This document shows, in pieces, positions 9,858 through 18,319 of a DNA stretch of 64,000 nucleotides. Made by a program: the position numbers and the translations under genes. The notes under the pieces are model-generated. The model saw only the letters and a list, made by a program, of their open reading frames with translations, had not been told where the DNA came from and did no database searches. The stretch comes from Polynucleobacter acidiphobus (GTDB lineage: Bacteria; Pseudomonadota; Gammaproteobacteria; Burkholderiales; Burkholderiaceae), in the NCBI RefSeq assembly GCF_003065385.1, contig NZ_CP023277.1, forward strand, positions 262,019 to 326,018, given 5' to 3'. The number at the start of each line of letters is the position of its first letter. Position 1 is the stretch's first letter.

Positions 9858-10973
9858 TTATTTGAGATAGGGATTGGGTCGCGTAATCACCTCTTGCATC
9901 CAATCACTAAACACAGGTGGGATCTCTAAACGCATCGGAACCACCCAGATACGAGAATCCTCAATTCCAGCGCATTTGACCGCATCTTTTTCGGTGATTA
10001 GGATGAGATCTACAGGAAGTGATTTGAGATCATTGTGCTGAACCGGTGCGTGATCGGGCAAGGCTAGAGTTTGATCAATATGCACTCCCAATTTAGTGAG
10101 TGCATCAAAAAACTTTTTTGGATTACCAATCGCTGCAAGTGCGCCTACTTTTAATCCAACCAAGCGACTGAGCATTTGCGTAAAGCTGATTGGCTCATTG
10201 GGCCGATGTAGGGGATACGCGCTATCGATCTTCGGACTCAAGTGTAGTTCGCGAGAACTAGGAAAAGGCTCGCTCTGGGCAGGAGATTCCCCAATGGTGA
10301 TGGTTGCATCGCGCTCACGCTTAGCACTCTCGCGCAGTGGCCCAGCGGGCAAGAGTCTGCCATTGCCATCCCCGCGCTCATCCTCAACGACCAATTCCAG
10401 ATCACGCCCACCTTCGCGTGCAGGCCAGCGGACTAAGGCCGCATGCTGCAAACCATCGTCACTAATGATCACATTGATCTGCGGATCGGACTGTAAAAGC
10501 GCATCAATGCAGGCTTTGCGTTTGCGATAGACCCAAATTGGCACGCTGTCATGAATGCGTTGCGCCATCAGCACGGGTTCATCGCCAACTTGATTGGGCT
10601 TACTGGCACGATTAACACGTGTGGGTTGCGTGAGTGATGAACGAGTATTGGGTTGATAGCCACGGCTAATCACGCCAGGTTTAAAGCCTCGTTCGATCAA
10701 TTCATTAGCAAGCGCAATCACGAGTGGCGTCTTACCTGTGCCCCCCACCCGAATATTGCCCACGATGATGATCGGCACTGGCGCAGCGCGATAGATCCCC
10801 AGAGTATGCAATAGGCCAGAGTCCACGATCAACTGCTTGATCCAAACCACGAGGCCATAGAGCCATGCCAAGGGCAGCAAAACAAGACTGATGAAGCGAT
10901 CGATAAGTGCGCGAATGGGCGATTGAGAGAAAGAAGATTTTTCCCAAAAGCGCGGCGAAGTTTTGAAGAGCAT
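9858..10973 (-). CDS. lpxK: Tetraacyldisaccharide 4'-kinase LpxK
   Basis: Phosphorylates the lipid A disaccharide at the inner membrane. One N-terminal membrane-associated helix (about 27-47) is followed by the P-loop GNIRVGGTGKTP (72-83), then GVISRGYQ, VGDEPVLMA and the late DLILITEKDAVKC motif. The length of 371 residues is slightly above the usual size. The start codon overlaps the exbD stop (TAATG), indicating translational coupling. Confidence 0.95.
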   Translation of the reverse strand: MLFKTSPRFWEKSSFSQSPIRALIDRFISLVLLPLAWLYGLVVWIKQLIVDSGLLHTLGIYRAAPVPIIIVGNIRVGGTGKTPLVIALANELIERGFKPGVISRGYQPNTRSSLTQPTRVNRASKPNQVGDEPVLMAQRIHDSVPIWVYRKRKACIDALLQSDPQINVIISDDGLQHAALVRWPAREGGRDLELVVEDERGDGNGRLLPAGPLRESAKRERDATITIGESPAQSEPFPSSRELHLSPKIDSAYPLHRPNEPISFTQMLSRLVGLKVGALAAIGNPKKFFDALTKLGVHIDQTLALPDHAPVQHNDLKSLPVDLILITEKDAVKCAGIEDSRIWVVPMRLEIPPVFSDWMQEVITRPNPYLK

Positions 10974-11437
10974 TATTTTTTCGCTTGACTACTAAAGGCG
11001 ATGTTCGGTAGACCTGCATCGCGAGCGAGTTCCAGTACGGTCATCACAGCTTGATGCGGAGCGCGAGCATCGGCATCAATGCTAACCCGTAGGTTTTGCT
11101 CAGGAGCAGTGTTCATTTGCTTGAGTGCGCTCCCCAGTTGAGCGCGATTCATGACCTTACCATTAAGTGCAAAGCGGCCATCGCTACTCACCGCAATATT
11201 GATCTCACGCGCTGAGTCGACCGTCTCTAACCCAGAGGCGGTTGGCAGGGTAATCGCAATTTCTTGGAACTTGGTAAACGTGGTGGAAATCATCAAAAAG
11301 ATCAGGATGACCAAGAGGACGTCAATAAATGCGATTAGATTGATTTCAGGTTCGGCATAGGAGAACGAGCGGGATGAGCGACCCAAATGTATGCCAAAGC
11401 GAGAGGAGCTTTTGTGCGAAGTGTCGAGCCAGCTCAT
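10973..11437 (-). CDS. exbD: ExbD-family biopolymer transport protein
   Basis: A 154-residue protein with one membrane helix at about residues 35-57 (INLIAFIDVLLVILIFLMIS) that carries the essential aspartate, followed by a periplasmic domain ending GLPNIAFSSQ. It partners the ExbB-like protein encoded immediately upstream, with which it overlaps by four bases. In this group the pair sits next to lpxK; it could energise a TonB-like protein, though no tonB gene is visible here. Confidence 0.9.
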   Translation of the reverse strand: MSWLDTSHKSSSRFGIHLGRSSRSFSYAEPEINLIAFIDVLLVILIFLMISTTFTKFQEIAITLPTASGLETVDSAREINIAVSSDGRFALNGKVMNRAQLGSALKQMNTAPEQNLRVSIDADARAPHQAVMTVLELARDAGLPNIAFSSQAKK

Positions 11438-12105
11438 GAGGATGATGAAGCCGATTGTGGATACAACTTCTTAAACAACTGCCGGGTGCATTCCTCGCAT
11501 TCACGCTGGCGTTGATCGGCCACTGCTCGTAAGATCCGCCATCCAGCCAGTGCCGGGATTGCGATTAAGAGGCCAAACGCGGTGTTGTAGAGCGCAATCG
11601 AGATGCCATGCGCCAATTGCTGAGGATTAGTCGCGCCAACGCTTGCAGCATTGACCGCACTACCAATCGTTCCACCTTGACTACCAAAGATCTCAATCAT
11701 GCCCACCACAGTGCCAAAGAGGCCCAGCAGTGGGGCAACGGTGGCGATCGTGGCGAGCGCTCCTAAATAGCGATCTAATTTGGTCCAAAGGTTTTGGGCG
11801 AGGATTTGCAGCTCCTCAATGGCAACCTCGGCCGAGTGCCCCAAGGCATGCTCACGTAAGACCCCAGCTAATAGTCCGCCAATCGGGGAGGAGCTTGTGA
11901 GGTGATTGATGAAGTTCGGATCCTTGGCCAAGGTCGAGGTGGCAGCAAAGGCCTCTTCAATCGACTCTTTACGAACAATGTGGGTTTTACGCAAATACCA
12001 GCTGCGTTCGAGCAAAATGGCTAAGCCCAGGATGGATATGGCAAGGAGGGGCCAGATCGGCCAGCCCGCAGCGATTAAGATGGAATACATGAACGGTATT
12101 TTCAT
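11434..12105 (-). CDS. exbB: ExbB-family (MotA/TolQ/ExbB) proton-channel protein
   Basis: A 223-residue protein with three hydrophobic helices: an N-terminal one (about 5-29) and two in the second half (LATIATVAPLLGLFGTVVGMIE; GISIALYNTAFGLLIAIPAL). The GLFGTVVGMI motif is typical of ExbB/TolQ channels. It is the first gene of the leftward exbB-exbD-lpxK-ycaR-kdsB-adk run and shares an ATGA overlap with exbD. Confidence 0.9.
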   Translation of the reverse strand: MKIPFMYSILIAAGWPIWPLLAISILGLAILLERSWYLRKTHIVRKESIEEAFAATSTLAKDPNFINHLTSSSPIGGLLAGVLREHALGHSAEVAIEELQILAQNLWTKLDRYLGALATIATVAPLLGLFGTVVGMIEIFGSQGGTIGSAVNAASVGATNPQQLAHGISIALYNTAFGLLIAIPALAGWRILRAVADQRQRECEECTRQLFKKLYPQSASSSS

Positions 12106-12457
12106 GCAAATTCAGAAAAGCCCAAAAAAGCGGGTAACCCTATTCCATCCAGCAAACCAGTTTCATCAAACGATGGGCTTTCATGCCACCTTGTGGATAA
12201 CTCTGTGCAAAACTTTGTGCAAATACCGCTCTAAGTCCTTGATGGGTGGTGTAAGTCCTTGATTTATGCTTGAAGATCAGTCCATTCAAACGATAAAAAT
12301 ATGATTTTAAATCAATTACTTACATTTTCACTGTTGGATGAATACGACATCCATAAAGAGCGAGTATTCACTAACTTTATGACTTTTCCTGTCAGTCAAG
12401 CCTTGTGGATATGTCGCGACCCGCAAGCCCATATAGTTACAGGAAGGTGACGCTTTG
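12106..12457 (+). other. exbB-xseA divergent intergenic region with a DnaA-box match and short direct repeats
   Basis: No gene is seen in these roughly 350 bases between divergently transcribed exbB and xseA, so both promoters must lie here. Visible elements: TGTGGATAA at 12192-12200, the reverse complement of the perfect DnaA box TTATCCACA; TGTGGATAT at about 12405, one mismatch off; TGTGCAAA twice (12204-12211, 12216-12223, period 12); and TAAGTCCTTGAT twice (12232-12243, 12252-12263, period 20). Confidence 0.5.
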
Positions 12458-13657
12458 ATGACGGAAAAATCAAGGCCGATCCTAAGCGTTGGCGATCTAA
12501 ACCGCGCCATTGCTGAGTCTTTGACCGAACAGTTTGAGTTTGTCATGGTTAGCGGGGAGGTTTCGAACTTCAAAGCTTATGACAGCGGGCACTGGTATTT
12601 CTCGCTAAAAGACGAAGAAGGCCAGATTCGCTGTGTGATGTTTCGGGGAAAAAATCTGCAAGTCGGATTTATGCCCCAATCTGGGGATCAAGTCGAGGTC
12701 AGTGCCTCGGTTAGCATGTATGTGCCTCGTGGTGATGTTCAGCTCACGATCCATGCTTTGCGTAAAGCAGGCCTAGGCGGTCTTTATGAAGCTTTTCTAA
12801 AACTCAAAGAGAAGTTAGCCAAAGCCGGCTTATTTGACGAAGAGCGTAAACGCGCAATTCCATCTCATCCCAAGGCAATTGCGATTGTGACCTCAACGCA
12901 AGCCGCAGCCTTGAAAGATGTGCTCACCACCTTAGCGCGTCGTGCGCCACATATTCCGATCTTTATCTATCCAACTCTAGTGCAGGGTGCGGATGCACCT
13001 CCTGGGATCATCAAAGCCATTCAGAAGGCTAATGATGATTGTTTGGTAGAGGTGATTCTCCTCGTGCGGGGCGGGGGCAGCATTGAAGATCTATGGGCAT
13101 TTAATGACGAGCAGCTGGCGCACACCATTGCCAACTCGGACATACCAATCATCAGTGGCGTGGGGCACGAAACGGATTTCACGATTGCTGATTTTGTAGC
13201 GGACCTGCGAGCGCCTACACCAACCGGTGCCGCTGAATTAGCCACCCCAAAACGAGAGCAACTTTTACAAGAGCTGAAGAGCTATCAAGAGACGATTGCT
13301 CAGCGTCTGGAGCAGCGTCTCGAGCGCGAAGCCCAAACACTTGATCAAATTAGTCTGAGACTCAAGCACGCTTTACCAAACCCGGAGCGCATGCGCGAGC
13401 AAATTGAGCAATGGCAGCAACGTTTGTCTCAAGGTGTACGCGTGTATCTAGAGAGCCTGAAACGCAATCAGGCACATTGGCTTACTCAGCTTGAAACCCT
13501 CAATCCGCAACGCACGCTCGAGCGGGGTTACGCAGTGATTTTGGATGAGAATCAAAAGGCCGCAAGGCAACCCAGTGATATTCGAGAGGATGAGCGGTAT
13601 CAGCTTTGGCTTGCAGAAGGCAAGATGCAAGTTGCCTTTAAAAAAATAGATAGCTAA
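12458..13657 (+). CDS. xseA: Exodeoxyribonuclease VII large subunit
   Basis: The large subunit of the single-strand-specific exonuclease VII. The N-terminal OB fold (LSVGDLNRAIAESLTEQFEFVMVSGEVSNFK...HWYFSLKDEEGQIRCVMF) is followed by the catalytic domain with IAIVTSTQAAALKDVL, LLVRGGGSIEDLWAFNDE and ISGVGHETDFTIADFVAD, then a coiled C-terminal arm. ATG at 12458 gives 399 residues; a TTG at 12455 is seven bases after a strong AGGAAGG site (12441-12447), so the start is uncertain by one codon. No xseB is adjacent. Confidence 0.95.
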   Translation: MTEKSRPILSVGDLNRAIAESLTEQFEFVMVSGEVSNFKAYDSGHWYFSLKDEEGQIRCVMFRGKNLQVGFMPQSGDQVEVSASVSMYVPRGDVQLTIHALRKAGLGGLYEAFLKLKEKLAKAGLFDEERKRAIPSHPKAIAIVTSTQAAALKDVLTTLARRAPHIPIFIYPTLVQGADAPPGIIKAIQKANDDCLVEVILLVRGGGSIEDLWAFNDEQLAHTIANSDIPIISGVGHETDFTIADFVADLRAPTPTGAAELATPKREQLLQELKSYQETIAQRLEQRLEREAQTLDQISLRLKHALPNPERMREQIEQWQQRLSQGVRVYLESLKRNQAHWLTQLETLNPQRTLERGYAVILDENQKAARQPSDIREDERYQLWLAEGKMQVAFKKIDS

Positions 13658-13713
13658 TTCTTATCCTCTTGGGTTGGAGCGCACACCCTTGATTCTTCCA
13701 ATATGGAGTCTGC

Positions 13714-13766
13714 CAAATTAAAGAGAACTTTAATTTGAAAGTTGCGTATTAAAGTTTTCTTTAATA
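13714..13766 (+). repeat. Two tandem palindromes with core ATTAAAG-N4-CTTTAAT
   Basis: Palindrome 1 has arms CAAATTAAAG (13714-13723) and CTTTAATTTG (13728-13737) around AGAA. Palindrome 2 has arms TATTAAAG (13747-13754) and CTTTAATA (13759-13766) around TTTT. Centres are 31 bases apart, about three helical turns. They lie between the convergent xseA and higA, where no promoter for a complete gene is needed, which suggests the operator of a decayed gene (see the short frame at 13830). Confidence 0.6.
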
Positions 13767-13829
13767 TGGACTTCAATCAAAATTAGGAATCTGCCAAAAG
13801 CTAGTCTCTTATTCATCTTTTGGGGAATA

Positions 13830-13889
13830 ATGGCGAAGAAATGGCATTTGTCGGCTCAAGATTTTAAGAAGATGCAGATTTATCTCTAA
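13830..13889 (+). pseudogene. Short 19-codon frame, possible remnant of a regulator or toxin-antitoxin gene
   Basis: Directly after the twin palindromes an ATG with an upstream GGGG tract opens a frame of 19 residues, MAKKWHLSAQDFKKMQIYL, then stops. The sequence looks like a protein N-terminus with charged amphipathic character, and the palindrome arrangement would fit an autoregulated small regulator. I cannot assign a family. It overlaps the higA stop by four bases. It may be a real micro-ORF or debris. Confidence 0.25.
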
Positions 13890-14350
13890 ACCTTCACCTT
13901 TTGTTTGCTCGCCACTCTTATTGATATCGCAGATTTTTTGATGGGCTGCTCAATCAAAATATTAGGCGAAATGCCGAAGCGCTTCGAAATCGCTTTAACT
14001 TGACGAAGGTTTAGTTTTCTCGCTCCAGATAGAAGCTGGGATATAACGCTTTGGTTGCCAATTTCAGGTAGATCCGACTGTCGAAGCCCGTGTTGATCCA
14101 TCAAAAACTTAAGAATTTCTTGAGGTTTAGCTTGATCGATTGGGAAATGTTCTCTTTCATACGAGCGAATCAATTCACATACGATCTCAAAAAGATTAAG
14201 TAACGAATGCTTTTTTGAGCAGCCAATCGCATCCGATAGATGGTCGGCGAGCAATACCATTCGCTCATAGTCTTTTCGGTTATGAATGGGAGAAAGGGCA
14301 ACAGTTTTGCTAAGTTGCTGCCAGGCATTTTCTAATTCGAGCATGTTCAT
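13886..14350 (-). CDS. higA: HigA-like antitoxin with HTH domain
   Basis: A 154-residue protein whose C-terminal part has an XRE-type helix-turn-helix (ILKFLMDQHGLRQSDLPEIG, SVISQLLSGARKLNLRQVKAISKRFGIS). The N-terminal half matches the longer HigA class (COG5499 type) that pairs with HigB toxins. The ATG at 14350 overlaps the higB stop as ATGA; an in-frame GTG at 14359 is less likely. Toxin-before-antitoxin order is characteristic of higBA. It presumably neutralises the toxin and represses the operon. Confidence 0.85.
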   Translation of the reverse strand: MNMLELENAWQQLSKTVALSPIHNRKDYERMVLLADHLSDAIGCSKKHSLLNLFEIVCELIRSYEREHFPIDQAKPQEILKFLMDQHGLRQSDLPEIGNQSVISQLLSGARKLNLRQVKAISKRFGISPNILIEQPIKKSAISIRVASKQKVKV

Positions 14351-14634
14351 TTCTTCCACCGTCCCTTATCGTAAATGGCATGGGTAAGAATCTGCTTAAT
14401 GTAACAAATTTGTTTTGAAAAACTTATAAAAGTTATTAATCGATATCGATTTCCACAAATATCAAAAACAATTAAATCTTCGACTTTATCCATCGTTCCA
14501 AATACAGACTTTAGTTGAGAATAATTGTCGAATGACTGGGATTCAATAATTCTTCTCCAACTTTGTAGGGGTTTAAGGGCATCTGGGTGGTTTGCTGAAA
14601 ACTCAATGATTCGTTTATTGGAAATGACGCGCAT
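14347..14634 (-). CDS. higB: HigB-type mRNA interferase toxin
   Basis: With the ATG at 14634 this is 95 residues, beginning MRVISNKRIIEFSANHPDA. It contains the conserved HigB (HigB_toxin) blocks: PLQSWRRIIE, DNYSQLKSVFGTMDKVEDLIVFDI, GNRYRLITFI and QILTHAIYDKGRWK. The family cleaves mRNA at the ribosome. A frame extension to 14658 adds eight residues but would cover the operator-like palindrome, so the shorter start is preferred. Confidence 0.88.
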   Translation of the reverse strand: MRVISNKRIIEFSANHPDALKPLQSWRRIIESQSFDNYSQLKSVFGTMDKVEDLIVFDICGNRYRLITFISFSKQICYIKQILTHAIYDKGRWKK

Positions 14635-14640
14635 TACCCA

Positions 14641-14663
14641 TTTTATTGCAAAATGCAATAAAA
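14641..14663 (-). promoter_or_regulatory. Palindromic operator candidate of higBA
   Basis: Perfect 10-base arms TTTTATTGCA (14641-14650) and TGCAATAAAA (14654-14663) with a three-base spacer, ending seven bases upstream of the higB start at 14634. Type II antitoxins with an HTH domain normally bind such palindromes to autoregulate; the binding itself is inferred. Confidence 0.65.
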
Positions 14664-14702
14664 AGAAAGACGAATATTTAACCCCTGAAAAAAAGAATCG
14701 GA

Positions 14703-15731
14703 TTAATTAAAAAAGATTGGTTCAGGAATCAGGTCGACTCCGAAGGTTTCTTTCACCCTTTTCTGAATTTGTCCTGCAAGCCCAAGTAGTTCCCCTACAT
14801 TCCCACCACCCCGATGGGTGAGGACCAAGGCTTGTTTGTCATGAACTCCCACATTACCCGTTTGCATCCCTTTAAAGCCACACTGGTCGATGAGCCATCC
14901 AGCGGCAAGCTTGCTATGGGTGGTTGATTCTGGATAACTCACAATCTGTGGAAATTGGGCTTTTAAGGATCGTAATTGTTGATTGGAAATTACAGGATTT
15001 TGAAAAAAACTACCCACATTACCAATCACCTTGGGATCCGGTAACTTTTGAGTGCGGATGGCACACACTGCATCAAAGACTTCTTGAGCAGCAATGGTCT
15101 CGATTGCGCGATTGTCAAAATGGTTGGCAAGATCGGCGTATGACACACGTGGTTGCCATACCTTGGGAAGATCAAAAATCACCGCTGTGATCACAAAGCG
15201 ATTTGGTTCATCTTTAAAAATACTGTGCCGATACGAAAATTGGCAATCCGTTTTTGATAGACTGACCCACTGATTGGTTTGGCAATCGTAGGCCTCCACC
15301 GCATCGATGTACTCTTTGACTTCAACTCCATAGGCGCCAATATTTTGGATGGGCGCTGCGCCAACCGTGCCTGGAATCAAAGCAAGGTTTTCGAGACCCC
15401 GATAGTTCTGATCTAAAGTCCAGCGAACGAAGTCATGCCAGTTCGCTCCGGCTCCTACCCGCAACCTTGTCTTCGCAGCGTGATTCTCAAGAACCTCGAT
15501 GAAATCGATATCCATCAGCAGGGTGAGCCCGTGCAATCGGGCAGGCAAAACGACGTTACTGCCCCCTCCAAGAATGCGATGGGGCAGCCCCGCATTTTTG
15601 GCCCAGGTAATCGCTTGGGGGATTTGCTCAGCCTGGGTAATCGGCAAAGCCCACTGCGCAATTACCTCAAAGCCTAAGGTATTTCGCTCTCGTAATGGGT
15701 AATTGGCCAGTGGCTTGCAATCCGAGTTCAT
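14703..15731 (-). CDS. murB: UDP-N-acetylenolpyruvoylglucosamine reductase MurB
   Basis: An FAD enzyme completing UDP-N-acetylmuramate synthesis in the cytosol. The FAD-binding segment HRILGGGSNVVLP is at about residues 51-65. Further MurB motifs are GLENLALIPGTVGAAPIQNIGAYGVE, YRHSIFK, and the C-terminal GFKGMQTGNVGVHDKQALVLTHRG. At 342 residues it is the Escherichia coli-type (type I) form. It is transcribed away from yajQ; the 91-base gap holds divergent promoters. Confidence 0.96.
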   Translation of the reverse strand: MNSDCKPLANYPLRERNTLGFEVIAQWALPITQAEQIPQAITWAKNAGLPHRILGGGSNVVLPARLHGLTLLMDIDFIEVLENHAAKTRLRVGAGANWHDFVRWTLDQNYRGLENLALIPGTVGAAPIQNIGAYGVEVKEYIDAVEAYDCQTNQWVSLSKTDCQFSYRHSIFKDEPNRFVITAVIFDLPKVWQPRVSYADLANHFDNRAIETIAAQEVFDAVCAIRTQKLPDPKVIGNVGSFFQNPVISNQQLRSLKAQFPQIVSYPESTTHSKLAAGWLIDQCGFKGMQTGNVGVHDKQALVLTHRGGGNVGELLGLAGQIQKRVKETFGVDLIPEPIFFN

Positions 15732-15822
15732 GCCACAATCTTATTCGGGTTTTGCATGAAGAACGAAATTGGTCTAAAAATAGCAAAACCGTCATGATTA
15801 CAACATTCGTTTGGAGAGGTAA

Positions 15823-16308
15823 ATGCCATCATTTGATACTGTGTGCGAACCTAATGTCGTAGAGCTCAAAAATGCCGTCGAGCAAGCTAATAAAGAAATT
15901 ACGAACCGCTTTGACTTTAAAGGCTCTGACGCGCGGGTTGAGCAAAAAGATACTGAACTGATTTTGTTTGCTGATGACGACTTCAAGTTGGGGCAAGTGC
16001 GCGATGTACTTTTTAGCAAAATGGCCAAACGCAATGTGGACGTACGATTTTTAAAAGATGACAAGACCGAGACGATGTCAGGCGACAAGCGTAAGCAAAC
16101 CATGAAACTCATAAAAGGCATCGAGCAAGAGCTTGCTAAAAAGATCGTACGCATTATCAAAGACAGCAAAATTAAAGTGCAAGCGAGTATTCAGGGCGAT
16201 GCGGTGCGCGTGACGGGGGCCAAGCGCGATGATTTGCAAACCGCAATGGCCTTGCTCCGAAAAGAAGCGAGCGAAGCCCCGTTGGCGTTTAACAATTTTC
16301 GTGATTAG
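15823..16308 (+). CDS. yajQ: YajQ-family nucleotide-binding protein
   Basis: 161 residues with the invariant YajQ opening [32 protein letters not shown] and later [33 protein letters not shown]. Members bind nucleotides, and some bind cyclic di-GMP (known from Xanthomonas). xerD starts three bases after its stop. Confidence 0.95.
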   Translation: MPSFDTVCEPNVVELKNAVEQANKEITNRFDFKGSDARVEQKDTELILFADDDFKLGQVRDVLFSKMAKRNVDVRFLKDDKTETMSGDKRKQTMKLIKGIEQELAKKIVRIIKDSKIKVQASIQGDAVRVTGAKRDDLQTAMALLRKEASEAPLAFNNFRD

Positions 16309-16311
16309 CTT

Positions 16312-17217
16312 GTGGCTCTAGCATCACAAAACGCAATTGATCAATTTTGCGATGCCTGTTGGCTCGAAGATGGCCTCTCTAAAAATACGCTAAGTGCCTA
16401 TCGGCGTGATCTCACCTTGTTTGCCGCCTGGTTGGGCGAGCAAAATAATGCCACCGATCTCTTTCAGGTAAAGGAAGGGGATCTCACCGCTTACATGGCA
16501 GCGAAGCGCTCTGATAAAGCAACGACCGCTAATCGGCGTCTCACGGTCTTCAAGCGCTTTTATCGCCATGCATTGCGCCTTGGCTATGTCAAAGAAGATC
16601 CGTGTGCGAAGCTACACGCTGCCAAGCAAGCACAGCGTTTCCCCAAGGTCTTGAGTGAAGATCAGGTGATTGCGCTACTCAATGCCCCGAATATTGAGGA
16701 GCCTTTGGGATTACGCGATCGCACCATGCTCGAGCTGATGTACGCAAGCGGCTTACGCGTCTCAGAAATTGTGTCACTCAAAACCGTATCGTTGGGTCTC
16801 AATGAAGGGGTGGTGCGCGTGGTCAACGGTAAGGGTGGTAAAGAGCGGATTGTGCCCTTTGGTGGTGAAGCAGGGCAGTGGTTGCGCCAATACCTACAAG
16901 AAGCCCGACCGATTCTTTTGGAAAGAAAAAACTGCCAAGAGGTTTTTGTGGGGCGCCGCACGGGTACTGGATTAACGCGTCAAGCGTTTTGGTTCATCAT
17001 CAAACGCTATGCGAGTCTGGCTGGCATTCAAGCGGCGCTTTCTCCCCATACTCTACGTCATGCGTTTGCCACCCATCTCTTGAACCATGGAGCTGATTTG
17101 CGCGTAGTGCAACTCTTGTTGGGGCACGCAGATATCTCCACCACCCAAATTTATACCCATGTGGCCCGTGAGCGTCTCAAATCCTTACACGCCACACACC
17201 ATCCGCGTGGTTCTTAA
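16312..17217 (+). CDS. xerD: Site-specific tyrosine recombinase XerD
   Basis: A recombinase resolving chromosome dimers at dif with XerC. The N-terminal SAM-like core-binding domain (residues 5-90) precedes the catalytic domain with R149 (ASGLRVSEI), the K174 region (NGKGGKER), H246 and R249 (HTLRHAFATHLL), H272 (LLGHADIST) and nucleophile Y281 (QIYTHV). The GTG start at 16312 follows yajQ closely. At 301 residues the length is standard. Confidence 0.95.
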   Translation: MALASQNAIDQFCDACWLEDGLSKNTLSAYRRDLTLFAAWLGEQNNATDLFQVKEGDLTAYMAAKRSDKATTANRRLTVFKRFYRHALRLGYVKEDPCAKLHAAKQAQRFPKVLSEDQVIALLNAPNIEEPLGLRDRTMLELMYASGLRVSEIVSLKTVSLGLNEGVVRVVNGKGGKERIVPFGGEAGQWLRQYLQEARPILLERKNCQEVFVGRRTGTGLTRQAFWFIIKRYASLAGIQAALSPHTLRHAFATHLLNHGADLRVVQLLLGHADISTTQIYTHVARERLKSLHATHHPRGS

Positions 17218-17239
17218 TCAAATCCGCTAGTATTGATTT

Positions 17240-17857
17240 ATGGACGAGTTGATAAAGTATTTTTGGTTGATCCCAGTGGCGTATTTGCTAGGATCGGTCT
17301 CGTTTGCGGTGGTCGTGAGTCGTGCGATGGGCTTGCCTGACCCCTATACGCATGGTTCTAAAAATCCAGGCGCAACTAATGTCTTACGCACTGGTAATAA
17401 AGTAGCCGCTGCCCTCACCTTGATTGGCGATGCCGCCAAAGGGTGGTTGGCGGTCACTCTCGCGCGCGCAGTCTTAGGCGACCCCAGCCAGGAAAGCGTC
17501 AACATTCTCTTGGGGCTGGTAGCGATCGCTGTCTTTATGGGCCATCTCTATCCAATCTTTCATCGCTTTAAGGGAGGTAAGGGTGTCGCCACAGCCGCGG
17601 GGATCTTATTTGCCATCAATTGGGCTTTGGGCTTGGCCACCTTAGGAACCTGGCTCATTGTGGCAGTCTTTATGCGCTATTCATCACTTGCTGCCCTGTG
17701 TGCCGCAGTCTTTGCACCGATTTATTTCACCTTTCTCTTTGGCGTACAACCTATGGGATTAGCCATTGTCGTGATGAGTGCGCTCCTTATTTATCGCCAT
17801 CGCAGTAATATCCGAAATCTTCTCAATGGCACGGAGACGCGCCTGAGTAAAAAGTAG
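17240..17857 (+). CDS. plsY: Glycerol-3-phosphate acyltransferase PlsY
   Basis: Transfers an acyl group from acyl-phosphate to glycerol-3-phosphate, the first step of phospholipid synthesis. It is a multi-pass membrane protein of 205 residues. The cytoplasmic active-site loops are evident: [24 protein letters not shown] and [12 protein letters not shown], followed by the late [15 protein letters not shown]. It lies just downstream of xerD. Confidence 0.96.
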   Translation: MDELIKYFWLIPVAYLLGSVSFAVVVSRAMGLPDPYTHGSKNPGATNVLRTGNKVAAALTLIGDAAKGWLAVTLARAVLGDPSQESVNILLGLVAIAVFMGHLYPIFHRFKGGKGVATAAGILFAINWALGLATLGTWLIVAVFMRYSSLAALCAAVFAPIYFTFLFGVQPMGLAIVVMSALLIYRHRSNIRNLLNGTETRLSKK

Positions 17858-17902
17858 TGAATTAAAAATATCTAATCAAAATCAACGAAAAAACAATCAA
17901 TC

Positions 17903-18292
17903 ATGACTATCGCTATTGTCTGTGTCATCCTCGCTGGTTTTTTACCCATCATTGCGGCGGGCATTGCGAAGTTTGGCCCCACTGAGAACGCCGCAAGTGC
18001 TCCCTATGACAACAATAAGCCGCGCGAGTGGCTTGCCAAACAAACGGGATTGCGCGCGCGTGCGAATGCAGCGCAAGCCAATACCTTTGAGTCCCTGCCT
18101 TTTTTCTATATTGCGATTGCAATCGCAATGTTTTTGCAAGCTCCGCAAGACCGTATTGATGTCTTGGCCATTACTTACCTTCTAGCCCGCGTAGCCTATA
18201 TTGCGTGCTATGTGATGGACTGGGCGAACCTGCGCACCTTCGTGTGGCTTGTTGGATTTGCGTGTACAGTAGCTCTATTCTTTCAAATTTAG
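17903..18292 (+). CDS. MAPEG-family membrane protein
   Basis: 129 residues with four hydrophobic segments and the MAPEG pattern: N-terminal helix, then RARANAAQANTFESLPFFYIAIAIA, then LARVAYIACYVMDWANLRTFVW. The family includes glutathione-linked enzymes of eicosanoid metabolism in eukaryotes; bacterial members are mostly of unknown substrate. It is in the same direction as plsY and folE. Confidence 0.88.
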   Translation: MTIAIVCVILAGFLPIIAAGIAKFGPTENAASAPYDNNKPREWLAKQTGLRARANAAQANTFESLPFFYIAIAIAMFLQAPQDRIDVLAITYLLARVAYIACYVMDWANLRTFVWLVGFACTVALFFQI

Positions 18293-18319
18293 GTCAGCAC
18301 CTAACCATCCAGATCATTC

